From the NCBI GenBank assembly GCA_038228695.1, contig JBBRPA010000007.1, positions 1-64,000 on the forward strand: a DNA stretch of 64,000 nucleotides, read 5' to 3'. Source of the DNA: DASVRZ01 sp038228695. GTDB lineage: Bacteria > Verrucomicrobiota > Verrucomicrobiia > Chthoniobacterales > DASVRZ01. Positions within the stretch are counted from its first letter, which is position 1; each line of letters opens with the position of its first letter. Shown here one piece after another: positions 21,081 through 29,656 of this stretch. The translations under genes were made by a program, and so were the position numbers. Under the pieces are notes generated by a model. That model saw nothing but the letters and a program-made list of their open reading frames with translations, was not told the DNA's origin and ran no database searches.

Positions 21081-22868
21081 ATGTTTAAACTTAACCTGAA
21101 AAGACATCTCACTGTCTTAATTTGCACTCTGGTGGCCTGTACCGCCTCGATTAGTATAACGAATGCGCAAGAGGCCGCTGCCCCAGTCGCAGAAGCACCT
21201 GCTCCAGCGCCTCAGCAGCCTGACTCCGCGGCCTACCCGCCCGGAGCCAACGCCGGAACTGCCACCGACTTAACGTGGCCCATTCCTGCGGATTCAGCCA
21301 GCGTCAATCCCGCCGGAAAAGGCGCAGTCACCAACGACGAACTCATCGCCAACGTCGCTCACAACAAAATCTCCATCAACTTGATGTGGACGCTCATCAC
21401 GGGCTTCCTCGTTATGTTCATGCAGGCAGGTTTTGCCTTGGTCGAAACTGGCTTGTGCCGCGCGAAAAACGCGGCGCACGTCATGGCCACGAACTTCATG
21501 ATCTATGGTCTGGGCATGCTCGGATTCTGGATCTGCGGATTCGCGATCATGTTCGGCAACTATTGGAATGGACCAGTGCCGATTGGCTGGCAGCCCTCTC
21601 TCGGACAAGGTCTCGCCTTGCTGAATAGCGGCTGGACTGTCCAAATCATGGGCCACCCGTTCGGTCTGATGGGACTCAAAGGATTTTTCCTGAATCCGAG
21701 CGTCTTTGATACCGCGGTTCTGACGTTGTTCTTGTTCCAAATGGTGTTCATGGACACCACGGCCACCATTCCTACCGGGACGATGGCCGAGCGCTGGAAC
21801 TTCAAACACTTCATCGTATACGGATTCTGGGTCGGTATGCTTCCCTACTCCATCTACGGAAACTGGGTCTGGGGCGGCGGCTGGCTCGCGCAACTTGGTC
21901 AAAACTTCGGTTTTGGTCACGGCGCAGTCGATTTCGCCGGCTCCGGCGTCGTTCACTTGTGCGGCGGCGTCATTGCCCTCGCCGGTGGCTTGGTGATCGG
22001 ACCTCGCCTTGGAAAATATGGCAAAGACGGAAAGCCTCGCGCCATGCCGGGTCACGACGTTCCTATGGTCATGCTCGGAACGTTCATTCTGGCTCTCGGC
22101 TGGTTCGGATTTAACCCCGGATCGACTCTGGCTGGCACCGACCATCGCATCGCCATCGTGGCCGTGAATACCATGCTCGCCGGTGCTGCGGCTTCCTGCG
22201 GCACATTGCTAACCATGTATCTCGTCACCGGAAAACCGGATCCAACCATGCTTTGCAACGGTTTGCTGGCGGGCTTGGTCGCGATCACTGCGCCCTGTGC
22301 TTTCGTTAGCACAACAGGTGCTGTGATCATCGGTTTCATCGCTGGTGTCATCGTTGTCTTCTCGGTATTCTTCTGGGAACGCACCGCTAAGGTTGACGAC
22401 TGCGTGGGTGCCCTTTCGGTGCACGGAGTCTGCGGTGCCTGGGGCGTCCTCAGCGTGGGCATATTCGCCAACGGCTCCTACGGGGCCGGTTGGGGTGGCG
22501 TGCACAAACTATTCAAAGATGGACAAATCATGACCATCATCAACGATGCAAAACCAGAAACTCTCGCCAAATATGCGGAGATGACGGGCAGCGGCTGGGC
22601 CGATCAAGGCGTTACCGGTATTCTCGGTAAATTCTTCGGTGCTGCGACCTCGGATGCATCGCAGTTGATCGCCCAAGGCATCGATACACTCGCTTGTATC
22701 GTCTTTGTCTTCTCGTTCTCCTGGGTGTTCTTCAAGATCTCGAATGCGATCGTGCCAATGCGCTCGTCGAGAGAAGACGAACTCGCCGGACTCGATATTC
22801 CTGAAATGGGTGTCGAAGCGTATCCCGACTTCCATGTCACCGACGCCACATCTCCGTCGGTTGATTAA
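21081..22868 (+). CDS. amt: Ammonium transporter (Amt family) with secreted N-terminal extension
   Basis: A 595-residue ammonium channel. After a signal peptide (MFKLNLKRHLTVLICTLVACTASISITNA) comes an Ala/Pro/Glu-rich stretch to about residue 95, then the 11-helix Amt core. The two pore histidines appear in DFAGSGVVHLCGG and LSVHGVCGAWG. The extension makes the protein much longer than a minimal Amt (about 400). A further inserted segment (KPETLAKYAEM, about residue 490) lies before the last helix. No PII gene (glnK) is next to it. The leader contains two terminator-like hairpins. Confidence 0.92.
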   Translation: MFKLNLKRHLTVLICTLVACTASISITNAQEAAAPVAEAPAPAPQQPDSAAYPPGANAGTATDLTWPIPADSASVNPAGKGAVTNDELIANVAHNKISINLMWTLITGFLVMFMQAGFALVETGLCRAKNAAHVMATNFMIYGLGMLGFWICGFAIMFGNYWNGPVPIGWQPSLGQGLALLNSGWTVQIMGHPFGLMGLKGFFLNPSVFDTAVLTLFLFQMVFMDTTATIPTGTMAERWNFKHFIVYGFWVGMLPYSIYGNWVWGGGWLAQLGQNFGFGHGAVDFAGSGVVHLCGGVIALAGGLVIGPRLGKYGKDGKPRAMPGHDVPMVMLGTFILALGWFGFNPGSTLAGTDHRIAIVAVNTMLAGAAASCGTLLTMYLVTGKPDPTMLCNGLLAGLVAITAPCAFVSTTGAVIIGFIAGVIVVFSVFFWERTAKVDDCVGALSVHGVCGAWGVLSVGIFANGSYGAGWGGVHKLFKDGQIMTIINDAKPETLAKYAEMTGSGWADQGVTGILGKFFGAATSDASQLIAQGIDTLACIVFVFSFSWVFFKISNAIVPMRSSREDELAGLDIPEMGVEAYPDFHVTDATSPSVD

Positions 22869-22884
22869 CCAACACTAATTGCAA

Positions 22885-22913
22885 AGGCCGGGCGCCATTC
22901 GTGCGCCCGGCCT
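22885..22913 (+). terminator. Intrinsic terminator after amt
   Basis: An 11-base perfect stem, AGGCCGGGCGC / GCGCCCGGCCT, with a 7-base loop, 16 bases past the amt stop. The T-run is weak (CTTGCATTTC), but the very strong stem is typical. Confidence 0.65.
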
Positions 22914-22943
22914 CTTGCATTTCATTCAAAAATTACTTTCCCC

Positions 22944-23285
22944 ATGAATTCACTCTCTATCCTACTCAGTATCAGCTCCCTTGTGGTTTTGGTTCTGGGA
23001 TTTTTTGCCTGGCATCTCACGAGCAGCCGCTCACTTTTTGGCAGTGTCATTTTTGGCACTTTCGGCTTTATGCTCGCCGCCTTTTACGCGGCCTCTCATC
23101 GCAATACGCAAATGATTTTTGTGTTCCCATTTTTCATCACCATGATTTTCGGAGGCCGGGCCTTCGCGATACTGGTTCGCAGTCTAAGAGGCGAAAAAGA
23201 GTTGCGCTTGCCCTCCACCTTGCTGATCGGCGCTACCACAGTGTCTTTGGCGGCCTCGCTCGCGGCGTATTTTTCCCTCGCCTAG
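22944..23285 (+). CDS. Small integral membrane protein of unknown function
   Basis: A 113-residue protein made of about four hydrophobic helices (residues 4-24, 30-50, 56-76, 92-112) joined by short loops, with a charged loop RSLRGEKEL before the last helix. I do not recognise a family. It lies between amt and the nuclease gene in the same orientation but after the amt terminator, so it probably has its own promoter. Length and composition look like a real gene. Confidence 0.6.
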   Translation: MNSLSILLSISSLVVLVLGFFAWHLTSSRSLFGSVIFGTFGFMLAAFYAASHRNTQMIFVFPFFITMIFGGRAFAILVRSLRGEKELRLPSTLLIGATTVSLAASLAAYFSLA

Positions 23286-23334
23286 CGCACCAGACTGGCG
23301 GCTGTCGCTGCAACGATCATCGATCGAATCCGAC

Positions 23335-23460
23335 AAAAAGGAACGGCCGCCCGGATTTCCCGAGGCGGCCGTTATTTTGTCCAACGATAAGCCGAATTTT
23401 GTCACCCGCCGATTCCCCGACAGCGCTGCTTTCGCAATTTACCGGGAGCCCAACGAATCC
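23335..23460 (-). pseudogene. Degenerate copy of the rnpB 3' end and its terminator
   Basis: About 86 bases from 23335 match 24388-24473 (rnpB terminator plus P RNA 3' end) at roughly 78 positions; weaker similarity continues to about 23460. The terminator stem (ACGGCCGCC / GGCGGCCGT) is preserved exactly at 23343-23372, while a substitution breaks the P1 pairing segment. The conserved 5' RNase P core is absent, so this is a fragment and not a second functional RNA. Together with rnpB it brackets the nuclease gene. Confidence 0.75.
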
Positions 23461-23510
23461 TCGCGACGAATCGAGATACGGCTTACGAAATTAGGAGTTC
23501 AATAAAACCT

Positions 23511-24371
23511 GTGTTTATTTCCCGAATGACGCGCTTTTTCATTTTGTTTCTCCTGCTTTTCTGGAACGCCAACGCCCAGGCAGCAGAAGCCTTGCAGAGT
23601 TTCCCGAATTGCACCTTGGTCGATCAGCCTTGGGCCGATGGGGACAGTTTTTCGGTGAAATTTCCCGATGGTAGCGAAAAAACAGTGCGCCTCTATGGAG
23701 CGGATTGCATGGAGATCCACCTTAACGGCGACGATTCCAATGCACGGCGGTTGCGCGATCAGAGGCGTTATTTTGGCATCGCAGATATTCAAAAAGCGAA
23801 AGCGCACGGAGAAACGGCCAAAGTCTGGGTGCTCGAAAAGCTCACCAAACCGTTCACCGTGCACACCGCGTTTGCCGATGGTCGCGGCGATGGACGTTTC
23901 CAGCGGATTTATGGATTCGTGACGACTGCGGACGGAAAAGATTTGGCCACGGAATTAGTTTCGGGAGGTCTGGCCCGGGCATTTGGGGTCACCCGATCCA
24001 CTCCGGATGGCACATCTGGAAAGGAATATATGGACCGAATGCGAGACAACGAATTGATCGCCGCCAAAGTCGGCAAAGGGGCTTGGGCCGACACAAATTG
24101 GGCGAAGCTCGGCGAGGAACGACTGCAGGCTCGCACTGAAGTGGCGGAAATCGAAATTGCCAAGGGAAAGAGCCCTCTGACCGGCACGATCAATTTGAAC
24201 ACAGCCTCTCGTGATGACCTGATGCGCTTGCCCGGGATTGGGGAGACAAAAGCCAACCGCATTATTAGCGCCCGAGAGAATCGTCCCTTCAAAAAGGCCG
24301 AAGACTTGTTGTCAGTGGAGGGTATTGGGCCCGACCGCCTGGAGAAATTAAGGCCTTTTTTGGACTTCTAA
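23511..24371 (+). CDS. Secreted SNase-like nuclease with C-terminal ComEA-type HhH domain
   Basis: A 286-residue exported protein. After a signal peptide (...FFILFLLLFWNANAQA) is a staphylococcal-nuclease-like domain (residues 30-195; VRLYGADCMEIHLNG, GRFQRIYGFV, ELVSGGLAR). The C-terminus (residues 220-285) is a ComEA-like helix-hairpin-helix DNA-binding domain (INLNTASRDDLMRLPGIGETKANRI). The catalytic Arg and Asp/Glu pattern is only partly canonical. Start is GTG 23511 with AGGAG 13 bases upstream, or ATG 23526; I cannot decide. It probably binds and cuts extracellular DNA. It is bracketed by rnpB and the partial copy of the rnpB 3' end. Confidence 0.78.
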   Translation: MFISRMTRFFILFLLLFWNANAQAAEALQSFPNCTLVDQPWADGDSFSVKFPDGSEKTVRLYGADCMEIHLNGDDSNARRLRDQRRYFGIADIQKAKAHGETAKVWVLEKLTKPFTVHTAFADGRGDGRFQRIYGFVTTADGKDLATELVSGGLARAFGVTRSTPDGTSGKEYMDRMRDNELIAAKVGKGAWADTNWAKLGEERLQARTEVAEIEIAKGKSPLTGTINLNTASRDDLMRLPGIGETKANRIISARENRPFKKAEDLLSVEGIGPDRLEKLRPFLDF

Positions 24372-24385
24372 TTATTGTGCCAACC

Positions 24386-24426
24386 CAAAAAAGTAACGGC
24401 CGCCCGGATTTCCCCAGGCGGCCGTC
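24386..24426 (-). terminator. Intrinsic terminator of rnpB
   Basis: The stem ACGGCCGCC / GGCGGCCGT (24396-24404 / 24417-24425), extended by CGG/CC(A)G-type pairs, is followed on the minus strand by a T-run opposite AAAAAA at 24387-24392. It ends just downstream of the rnpB P1 helix and is duplicated at 23343-23372. Confidence 0.85.
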
Positions 24427-24431
24427 ATTTT

Positions 24432-24851
24432 GTCCGACGATAAGCCGAATTTTGTCATCCGCCGGTTGCCCGGCGCCGTGACGATCATTTATCTCAACGG
24501 GACCCAATCGAAACTGAATCCCGCCGCTGAATCTTGCGATTCGAGTGCGACTATTACCCGGGGATTCCACCGTTGCCGGCAGATGGGCAGGCGGCCCGCT
24601 CCCCTGTTTTGTCTTGCACCATCCGGGGTTTATCGTGCGACGCATTTTGCAACGCGCCCGGTGGGCTCTTACCCCACCTTTTCACCCTGACCCCGACGAT
24701 TGCTCGCTGGGGCGGTTTGTTTTCTGTGACACTTTCCGTCGAATCCCGCTCTCGCGAAAAACTCCCGCGCATTTTACGCGGCGGATTGCCTTGTGGTGTT
24801 CGGACTTTCCTCCAGCCTAGCTTGCGCCAGTCCAGCGATCGTCTGTCGGAC
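24432..24851 (-). ncRNA. rnpB: RNase P RNA (catalytic RNA of ribonuclease P)
   Basis: The minus strand carries the hallmark segments of bacterial type A RNase P RNA, in order: GGAGGAAAGTCCG (24801-24813), ACAGAAA (24721-24727), GGTAAGAGCCCACC (24660-24673) and AATTCGGCTTATC near the 3' end (24439-24451). The 5' and 3' ends pair as helix P1: GTCCGAC with GTCGGAC (3' side at 24432-24438). Length is about 420 bases, normal for the family. It processes the 5' ends of tRNA precursors with the protein RnpA. The ends are inferred from P1 and could be off by several bases. Confidence 0.95.
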
Positions 24852-24872
24852 GCGGCAACGTTAGCACGAAAG

Positions 24873-25355
24873 TCACGCCATGAGCAGGGAAATTCCAAAC
24901 ACGGCCACCATCACGAGCGCGACAACCACTTTGATGATACTCCCCGCCAATCCGCCTAAAAAAGTTCCCCAAGTCGACTTACCAGCGGGGAGCAGCCCTT
25001 TGCCAGTGAGGAGTTCGCCCGCCAAAACTCCGAGCAGTGGCCCCACGATAATCCCGACCAGACCAAAGAAGAGGCCCACGATCGCTCCCAAAATGCCGCC
25101 CAACGCACCCCATCGGGTAGCTCCGAAGTATTTCGCGCCTGCCGCGCCGCTCAGAAAATCGACCGCCAGCCCCACTAGAACCAAAACCGCCAAAATTGCG
25201 ATCACGGTCCAGCTTACCCCACGCTCGCCAAAACCCATCCGATGCACGATCGCCCCAGCCAGAATCAGGACGTGCCCCGGCACCAGAGGCAGAATGGTTC
25301 CCAACACCCCACCCAGCATGAGCAGAACAATCACGATCCAGAGAAAAACGTCCAT
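24873..25355 (-). CDS. DUF456 family membrane protein
   Basis: A 160-residue, Gly-rich, four- to five-helix membrane protein. Features such as ILPLVPGHVLILAGAIVH at the start and the repeated glycine-zipper segments GALGGILGAIVGLFFGLVGIIVGPLLGVLAGEL are typical of DUF456, whose function is unknown. I chose ATG 25355 because family members begin with this first helix; an upstream in-frame ATG pair near 25415 exists. The stop lies 21 bases upstream of rnpB, on the same strand. Confidence 0.8.
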   Translation of the reverse strand: MDVFLWIVIVLLMLGGVLGTILPLVPGHVLILAGAIVHRMGFGERGVSWTVIAILAVLVLVGLAVDFLSGAAGAKYFGATRWGALGGILGAIVGLFFGLVGIIVGPLLGVLAGELLTGKGLLPAGKSTWGTFLGGLAGSIIKVVVALVMVAVFGISLLMA

Positions 25356-25433
25356 CGCCCAAAACGGTCGCCACGATTCCCTCTCCTTGCAACGGGACGT
25401 TTGCGGATTCATCATACCCAGGGATCCCCTAAA

Positions 25434-26267
25434 ATGAACGACTCCACGCAGGAAATCTGGGCCGAAGGCCTGCGCATCGCGACCCGCCTCGGCTCGCGCA
25501 TCCGACTTTCCCTGATCCGGCGCCAACTCGTAAAAGCGGAGCGCCGGCTCGGCGAACTGGGCTGGCAACAGGCGCACTACGACCCGCGCGATACCCAATT
25601 CATCGCCCTCCAATCCGTCGAGCAGGAACAGGCCCACCTCCATTTCGAGGTCGCCGAATTTCGCGAAAAAATCACCCTCCAAAAAACCGTCGCCGCCGAA
25701 AAATTCGCGGCCCTCACCACCGGCCTAGTTACCGCCGAAAATGAGGCCACCGAAGCGGAGACGTCCGCTCAGCGCGACCTCGCCTGCCTCGACGCCGAAC
25801 GCCGTCGCGAGGGTCCCGCCTACCTCATCGAAAGCCTCGAGCGCGCCCTTGCCGCCAGCGAAACCCAGCTCCGCGCCGCCCGGAGCGAAGCCCATCGCCA
25901 TCAGGAAATTCTCGCTCTGCACGAAGTCGATTCTGGCCAGAAACTGGCTGCGCTGGAGAAATCGATCGCGGTTCTCGAAGCGCAACTGGCCGGACTCGAA
26001 CCGCGCAAATCCGATCATTTCGCCCGCATCGGCCACAATCTCGCCGACGTCGGCATCGCCCCGATGAACCAACCCGGCGTCCTCACCCGCGTGCTCGACC
26101 TGCGCCAGCGCGCCGAGTCGAACGCAACCGCGCTCGCCGAGTCGCTCAACACTTCCCGCGCCCTGCCCCGAGCGATTCGCCTTGGCGCGTTCGCACTTGA
26201 CCTCACGATCCTTCTCTCCGGCGTTGGCTTTCTCTATCTCCTCGCCAGCGCCATTGCCCAAGCCTGA
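25434..26267 (+). CDS. Coiled-coil protein with C-terminal membrane helix
   Basis: A 277-residue protein dominated by a long alpha-helical, Ala/Glu/Arg-rich coiled coil (about residues 30-240; for example SAQRDLACLDAERRR and SLERALAASETQLRAARSE), ending in a single transmembrane helix (about 255-275, LDLTILLSGVGFLYLLASAI). No enzymatic motif is visible. It is divergent to the DUF456 gene with a gap under 80 bases. A structural or membrane-tethering role is only inferred from the shape. Confidence 0.65.
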   Translation: MNDSTQEIWAEGLRIATRLGSRIRLSLIRRQLVKAERRLGELGWQQAHYDPRDTQFIALQSVEQEQAHLHFEVAEFREKITLQKTVAAEKFAALTTGLVTAENEATEAETSAQRDLACLDAERRREGPAYLIESLERALAASETQLRAARSEAHRHQEILALHEVDSGQKLAALEKSIAVLEAQLAGLEPRKSDHFARIGHNLADVGIAPMNQPGVLTRVLDLRQRAESNATALAESLNTSRALPRAIRLGAFALDLTILLSGVGFLYLLASAIAQA

Positions 26268-26359
26268 CTCCATTTCCCGGAAATAATTCCACTACGCGTG
26301 TCTCCAATCGAAAACTTTCACTTTCCACCGTCCCCCAAACCCACTAAACCAAACCCACT

Positions 26360-27313
26360 ATGAGCGCCGATTCACCTGACCAACTTTCCCAACTGAAAAA
26401 ATTCACCACCGTCGTAGCCGACACCGGCGACTTCGAATCCATGCGCGAATTCGCCCCGCAGGACGCCACGACCAACCCCAGTCTCATCCTCCAGGCCGCC
26501 AGCAAACCGGAATACGAACACATTCTGAAGAAGGTCATCACCGACCTCGGCAGCGGTGCCTCGACCGAATCCATTATCGACCACGTGCTCATTGCCTTCG
26601 GTCTGGAAATCCTCAAAATCGTTCCGGGCCGCGTCAGCACTGAGACCGATGCCCGCTTATCTTTCGACACTGAGGGCAGCGTAAAAAAAGGCCGCGAACT
26701 GATCGCTCTCTACGAAAAAAACGGCATTAGCCGCGACCGCATTCTGATCAAAATCGCCTCCACCTGGGAAGGCATCAAAGCCGCCGAGATTCTCCAAAAA
26801 GAAGGCATCCATTGCAACCTCACCCTGCTCTTTTCCCTCGCCCAAGCCGTCGCTTGCGCCAACGCCAAAGTGCAGCTCATCTCGCCCTTCGTCGGTCGCA
26901 TTTACGATTGGTATAAAGCGACGAACAAACGCGACTACGCCGGAGCCGAGGACCCAGGTGTAATTTCCGTGACCGCTATTTACAACTACTACAAAAAGTT
27001 TGGTCACAAGACCGAGGTCATGGGCGCGAGCTTTCGCAACGTTGGCCAAATCATCGAACTCGCTGGCAGCGACCTGCTCACGATCAGCCCGAATTTGCTC
27101 GCCGAACTGAAGGCCAGCACCGCGCCGATCACCGAGAAACTGAACGAGGCAGACGCCAAAAACAGTGACGCGACCGAGCTCCCAATGGACGAAAAAACCT
27201 TCCGCCTACTCGTCAACGACGACGCCATGGCCACGGAAAAAACCGCCCAAGGCATCCGCGCTTTCTGCGCCGACATCGTCAAGCTCGAGAAGCTGATCGA
27301 TTCGAAACGGTAA
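26360..27313 (+). CDS. tal: Transaldolase
   Basis: A 317-residue TalB-type transaldolase of the pentose phosphate pathway. It moves a dihydroxyacetone unit between sugar phosphates. The Schiff-base lysine lies in ILIKIASTWEGIKAAEIL, and other signatures are ATTNPSLIL, HCNLTLLFS and LISPFVGRIYDW. Length matches E. coli TalB (317). It is cytoplasmic and follows the coiled-coil gene by 92 bases; there is no sign of a shared operon with other sugar-phosphate genes. Confidence 0.95.
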   Translation: MSADSPDQLSQLKKFTTVVADTGDFESMREFAPQDATTNPSLILQAASKPEYEHILKKVITDLGSGASTESIIDHVLIAFGLEILKIVPGRVSTETDARLSFDTEGSVKKGRELIALYEKNGISRDRILIKIASTWEGIKAAEILQKEGIHCNLTLLFSLAQAVACANAKVQLISPFVGRIYDWYKATNKRDYAGAEDPGVISVTAIYNYYKKFGHKTEVMGASFRNVGQIIELAGSDLLTISPNLLAELKASTAPITEKLNEADAKNSDATELPMDEKTFRLLVNDDAMATEKTAQGIRAFCADIVKLEKLIDSKR

Positions 27314-27331
27314 CGACCGCGCGGCCGCGTT

Positions 27332-28024
27332 TTACTCGACGCGAAACGCGAGCAGAATGTCGTGGGCAGCGTCCGATCGTTGCAGCGAAATCGCCGCGCC
27401 GAGCAGCCGAATCAATTCGAGCGCGATTGCGAAATCTCGCGTTTCCACCACCTCGACCTCTGCACCCGGCGCACCCTGGAAGTGGACCATCAACGCCCGC
27501 GTTGCCGTTCCTCCGAAATGACCCCGCAGCGTGTGGAGATACTGCCGCGGCGGGAGGGAACCGAGCCGGATATGCACCTCACCGGTAGCTGGAAGCCGGG
27601 TCAAAATCTGGTCGAGCATAAACGGCAACCAACGCGGGTTGATGAGCGCGTCGCCGCCCTCGACGGGATCGGCCACAACCGTCCAACCGGAGTGATTTTC
27701 GATCTCGTCCGCCATGGTTTGAATGGAGGAGGCGAGTCCGCATATCTCGGGCTCAACCGGCATGGTCTTGCGAACATCGTTCAGCTCGCAGCACGTGTCG
27801 GAAACGCGGCGCACGGCCCGGAAAAGATCAGCCAAAAATCCACTCAACTGAGGCGTCAACTCCGACTCCGTGGGGATGAGCAATTCGGAATTCGCGAGGA
27901 CGGAAACTTGGTTGTTGAGGTCGTGTAATTGGCTGGTGAAATACGCTCCGAGCAGCTCCAACGCAGTCAGCCCGGGACGGTCGGATTCGGTCAATTCGAC
28001 AAAGTTGGAGAGTGAGGTAGCCAT
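27332..28024 (-). CDS. ChpT-like histidine phosphotransferase / degenerate histidine kinase
   Basis: A 230-residue protein with an H-box-like motif, SQLHDLNNQVSVLANSELL (about residues 31-49), followed by a second helix, as in the DHp domains of histidine kinases or ChpT-type phosphotransferases. The remainder resembles a worn-out ATPase fold without the N and G boxes. It would accept or donate a phosphoryl group at His34. It is the last gene of a three-gene operon with a roadblock-like protein and a response regulator, which supports a signalling role. Confidence 0.5.
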   Translation of the reverse strand: MATSLSNFVELTESDRPGLTALELLGAYFTSQLHDLNNQVSVLANSELLIPTESELTPQLSGFLADLFRAVRRVSDTCCELNDVRKTMPVEPEICGLASSIQTMADEIENHSGWTVVADPVEGGDALINPRWLPFMLDQILTRLPATGEVHIRLGSLPPRQYLHTLRGHFGGTATRALMVHFQGAPGAEVEVVETRDFAIALELIRLLGAAISLQRSDAAHDILLAFRVE

Positions 28025-28028
28025 GATT

Positions 28029-28382
28029 TTAAAATGCCGTGCGGGCGAGGCTGGTGCGGAAAATTTTCTCGATCCGATCGCCGAGCAGATCGTTGCTGTT
28101 TTTGTCGGTGATGACCCCCAGCGTGGTGCCCTTGTCGCTGATCATGCAGAGGATTTTCACCTGCTCGAAATTCCAGACCATGCGGGGCGACCCGAGTTTA
28201 TGGAGATGAGCGACTTGGATCGTGTCGGCGAGAGCGCGCCAAATGGTTTCGTCGATCGACTGGTCGTGCGGGCTCTTGGAATCGGCGAATATGACCATCC
28301 GATTATGCAGGCAAATACCGGCCCGGAGCACGCCGGGGAGCATCTCAATCCTGCGCTGGAGTTGGACGAAAAGGTCGTTCAT
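28029..28382 (-). CDS. Small roadblock/LC7-like protein
   Basis: A 117-residue protein. The pattern LPGVLRAGICLHNRMVIFADS, alternating helices and strands, and the compact size suggest a roadblock/LC7 fold as in MglB-like regulators of small GTPases, but the match is by shape only. Its start overlaps the response-regulator stop by 4 bases (ATGA), and the phosphotransferase gene follows after 4 bases. No small GTPase is encoded nearby. Confidence 0.45.
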   Translation of the reverse strand: MNDLFVQLQRRIEMLPGVLRAGICLHNRMVIFADSKSPHDQSIDETIWRALADTIQVAHLHKLGSPRMVWNFEQVKILCMISDKGTTLGVITDKNSNDLLGDRIEKIFRTSLARTAF

Positions 28383-29656
28383 ATGAGTGCGCCGTTTCGT
28401 TTCGGGACGGTGTCAACAACGGTAGCGACGGCCTCCCGGATTCGGCTGACCGGGATGTGACGACGACGAACAAGGCCGAAGGTGCCGATGCCATTGGGAA
28501 ATTCTACCACCGCTGAATAATCTGTGCCGTGGACGGAAAGAAACTCGATCGCCCCCCACTCCGGACGTCCGCAAATCTGGCGCATCTTAATACTGAACAA
28601 TTCCAGTAAATCGATGCGGCGCGAGGGATTTTCCGATCCTTCCTGCTTGATCAGGCCGCCTTGGGGCGAGCAAATCACGAGCTCGTCGAGGCGAATTTTG
28701 GGTGATTCGATCGGCCGAGCTTGGGGGGTGGATCGGACCATCGGAACATCCAACGCGATTCCCTGGGAGCGGCGCACGGCAGGCAGAACAGCGACCGACA
28801 CGGCCGCGGGAAGGGAAACAGGGCGATCAATGAGCTCGGGTTCGCGCGGGGGAAAAGCATAGCTTGGGACCACGGGCAGACTGCCAATATCGATGCGCGG
28901 GGTTTTCGGAATAGGAATAGACGAGACATCCGCGGGCAGCAGTTCCTCTTCGTCAAGAACGCCGCTCTCGTCGAGCAACCGGGCGGATTCCATCAGAAGG
29001 AACTCCCACGAGTTGGTAATGGTGCATTTCGGCGGCTCCGAGAAGGGTCGGGTCTGAAACTCACCGCCCCGGAGGGTCATGACTTGGTAAAACGCATCGT
29101 AACCCTCGGCATTGCCGATGGTGGCGTGGATGACCGAGCCCTCGCGAATGAAAATATCGGCAAAGCCTTCCCGCGATTTCACCTGCAAAACGAGCGAATT
29201 GCCCCCCGTACAGAGCATTTGGAGCATGTCGGCGAGGCTGGCCTGCTGGATGATGCCGCTGAATCCTCGGGTTTGTGGGAACTCCAAAAGTTGCACCAAG
29301 GCCGCGTAAACGCTCCGCATTTCCTCCGAATTGCGCGGTTTTTCGAGAAACAAGGCCGCCCCGTGCGCGAGGCAGGCTGTCCGGTAATCCTCCTCGGCAT
29401 ACCCGGTGAGGATGGCTTTTTGCACGTTGGGATGCTTTCGGTTCAACAGGCGGAGGAACTGCAAGCCGTCCACCACGGGCATACGGATATCGATCACGAC
29501 CACCGTTACCGGCGTTTCTTGGAGAATCATGATCGCGTCGCCCACACTATGAGCCGTCTCGATCTTCAACGGCGTCCCGGCACTCCACGACTTGAAGACG
29601 CGCTGGATCGACTCGAGAAAGGCGAGGTCATCATCGACGAAAAGTAGGGTGCTCAT
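28379..29656 (-). CDS. Response regulator with REC and DUF4388 (PATAN) domains
   Basis: A 425-residue protein. The N-terminal receiver domain (residues 1-120) has the acidic pair DDD (8-10), the phospho-Asp in VVVIDIRMPVVDG, and the Lys in FLEKP. A DUF4388/PATAN domain follows (about 130-250; GFSGIIQQASLADMLQML, GSVIHATIGN). After a Pro-rich linker, the C-terminal 100 residues form another small domain, perhaps roadblock-like. DUF4388 proteins commonly control motility or cell polarity. It is first in the three-gene signalling operon. Confidence 0.78.
   Translation of the reverse strand: MSTLLFVDDDLAFLESIQRVFKSWSAGTPLKIETAHSVGDAIMILQETPVTVVVIDIRMPVVDGLQFLRLLNRKHPNVQKAILTGYAEEDYRTACLAHGAALFLEKPRNSEEMRSVYAALVQLLEFPQTRGFSGIIQQASLADMLQMLCTGGNSLVLQVKSREGFADIFIREGSVIHATIGNAEGYDAFYQVMTLRGGEFQTRPFSEPPKCTITNSWEFLLMESARLLDESGVLDEEELLPADVSSIPIPKTPRIDIGSLPVVPSYAFPPREPELIDRPVSLPAAVSVAVLPAVRRSQGIALDVPMVRSTPQARPIESPKIRLDELVICSPQGGLIKQEGSENPSRRIDLLELFSIKMRQICGRPEWGAIEFLSVHGTDYSAVVEFPNGIGTFGLVRRRHIPVSRIREAVATVVDTVPKRNGALI

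Noticed and set aside
23335..24473. A complete integrative element with integrase at rnpB.
   Set aside because: Only the repeated 3' end is seen; there is no integrase, transposase or inverted terminal repeat, so I report only the duplication.
24534..24959. Several open frames between the nuclease and DUF456 genes.
   Set aside because: This is the RNase P RNA; the conserved RNA segments explain the sequence.
25356..25682. N-terminal extension of the DUF456 protein.
   Set aside because: The extra 109 residues lie antisense to the start of the coiled-coil gene and are not part of the DUF456 fold.
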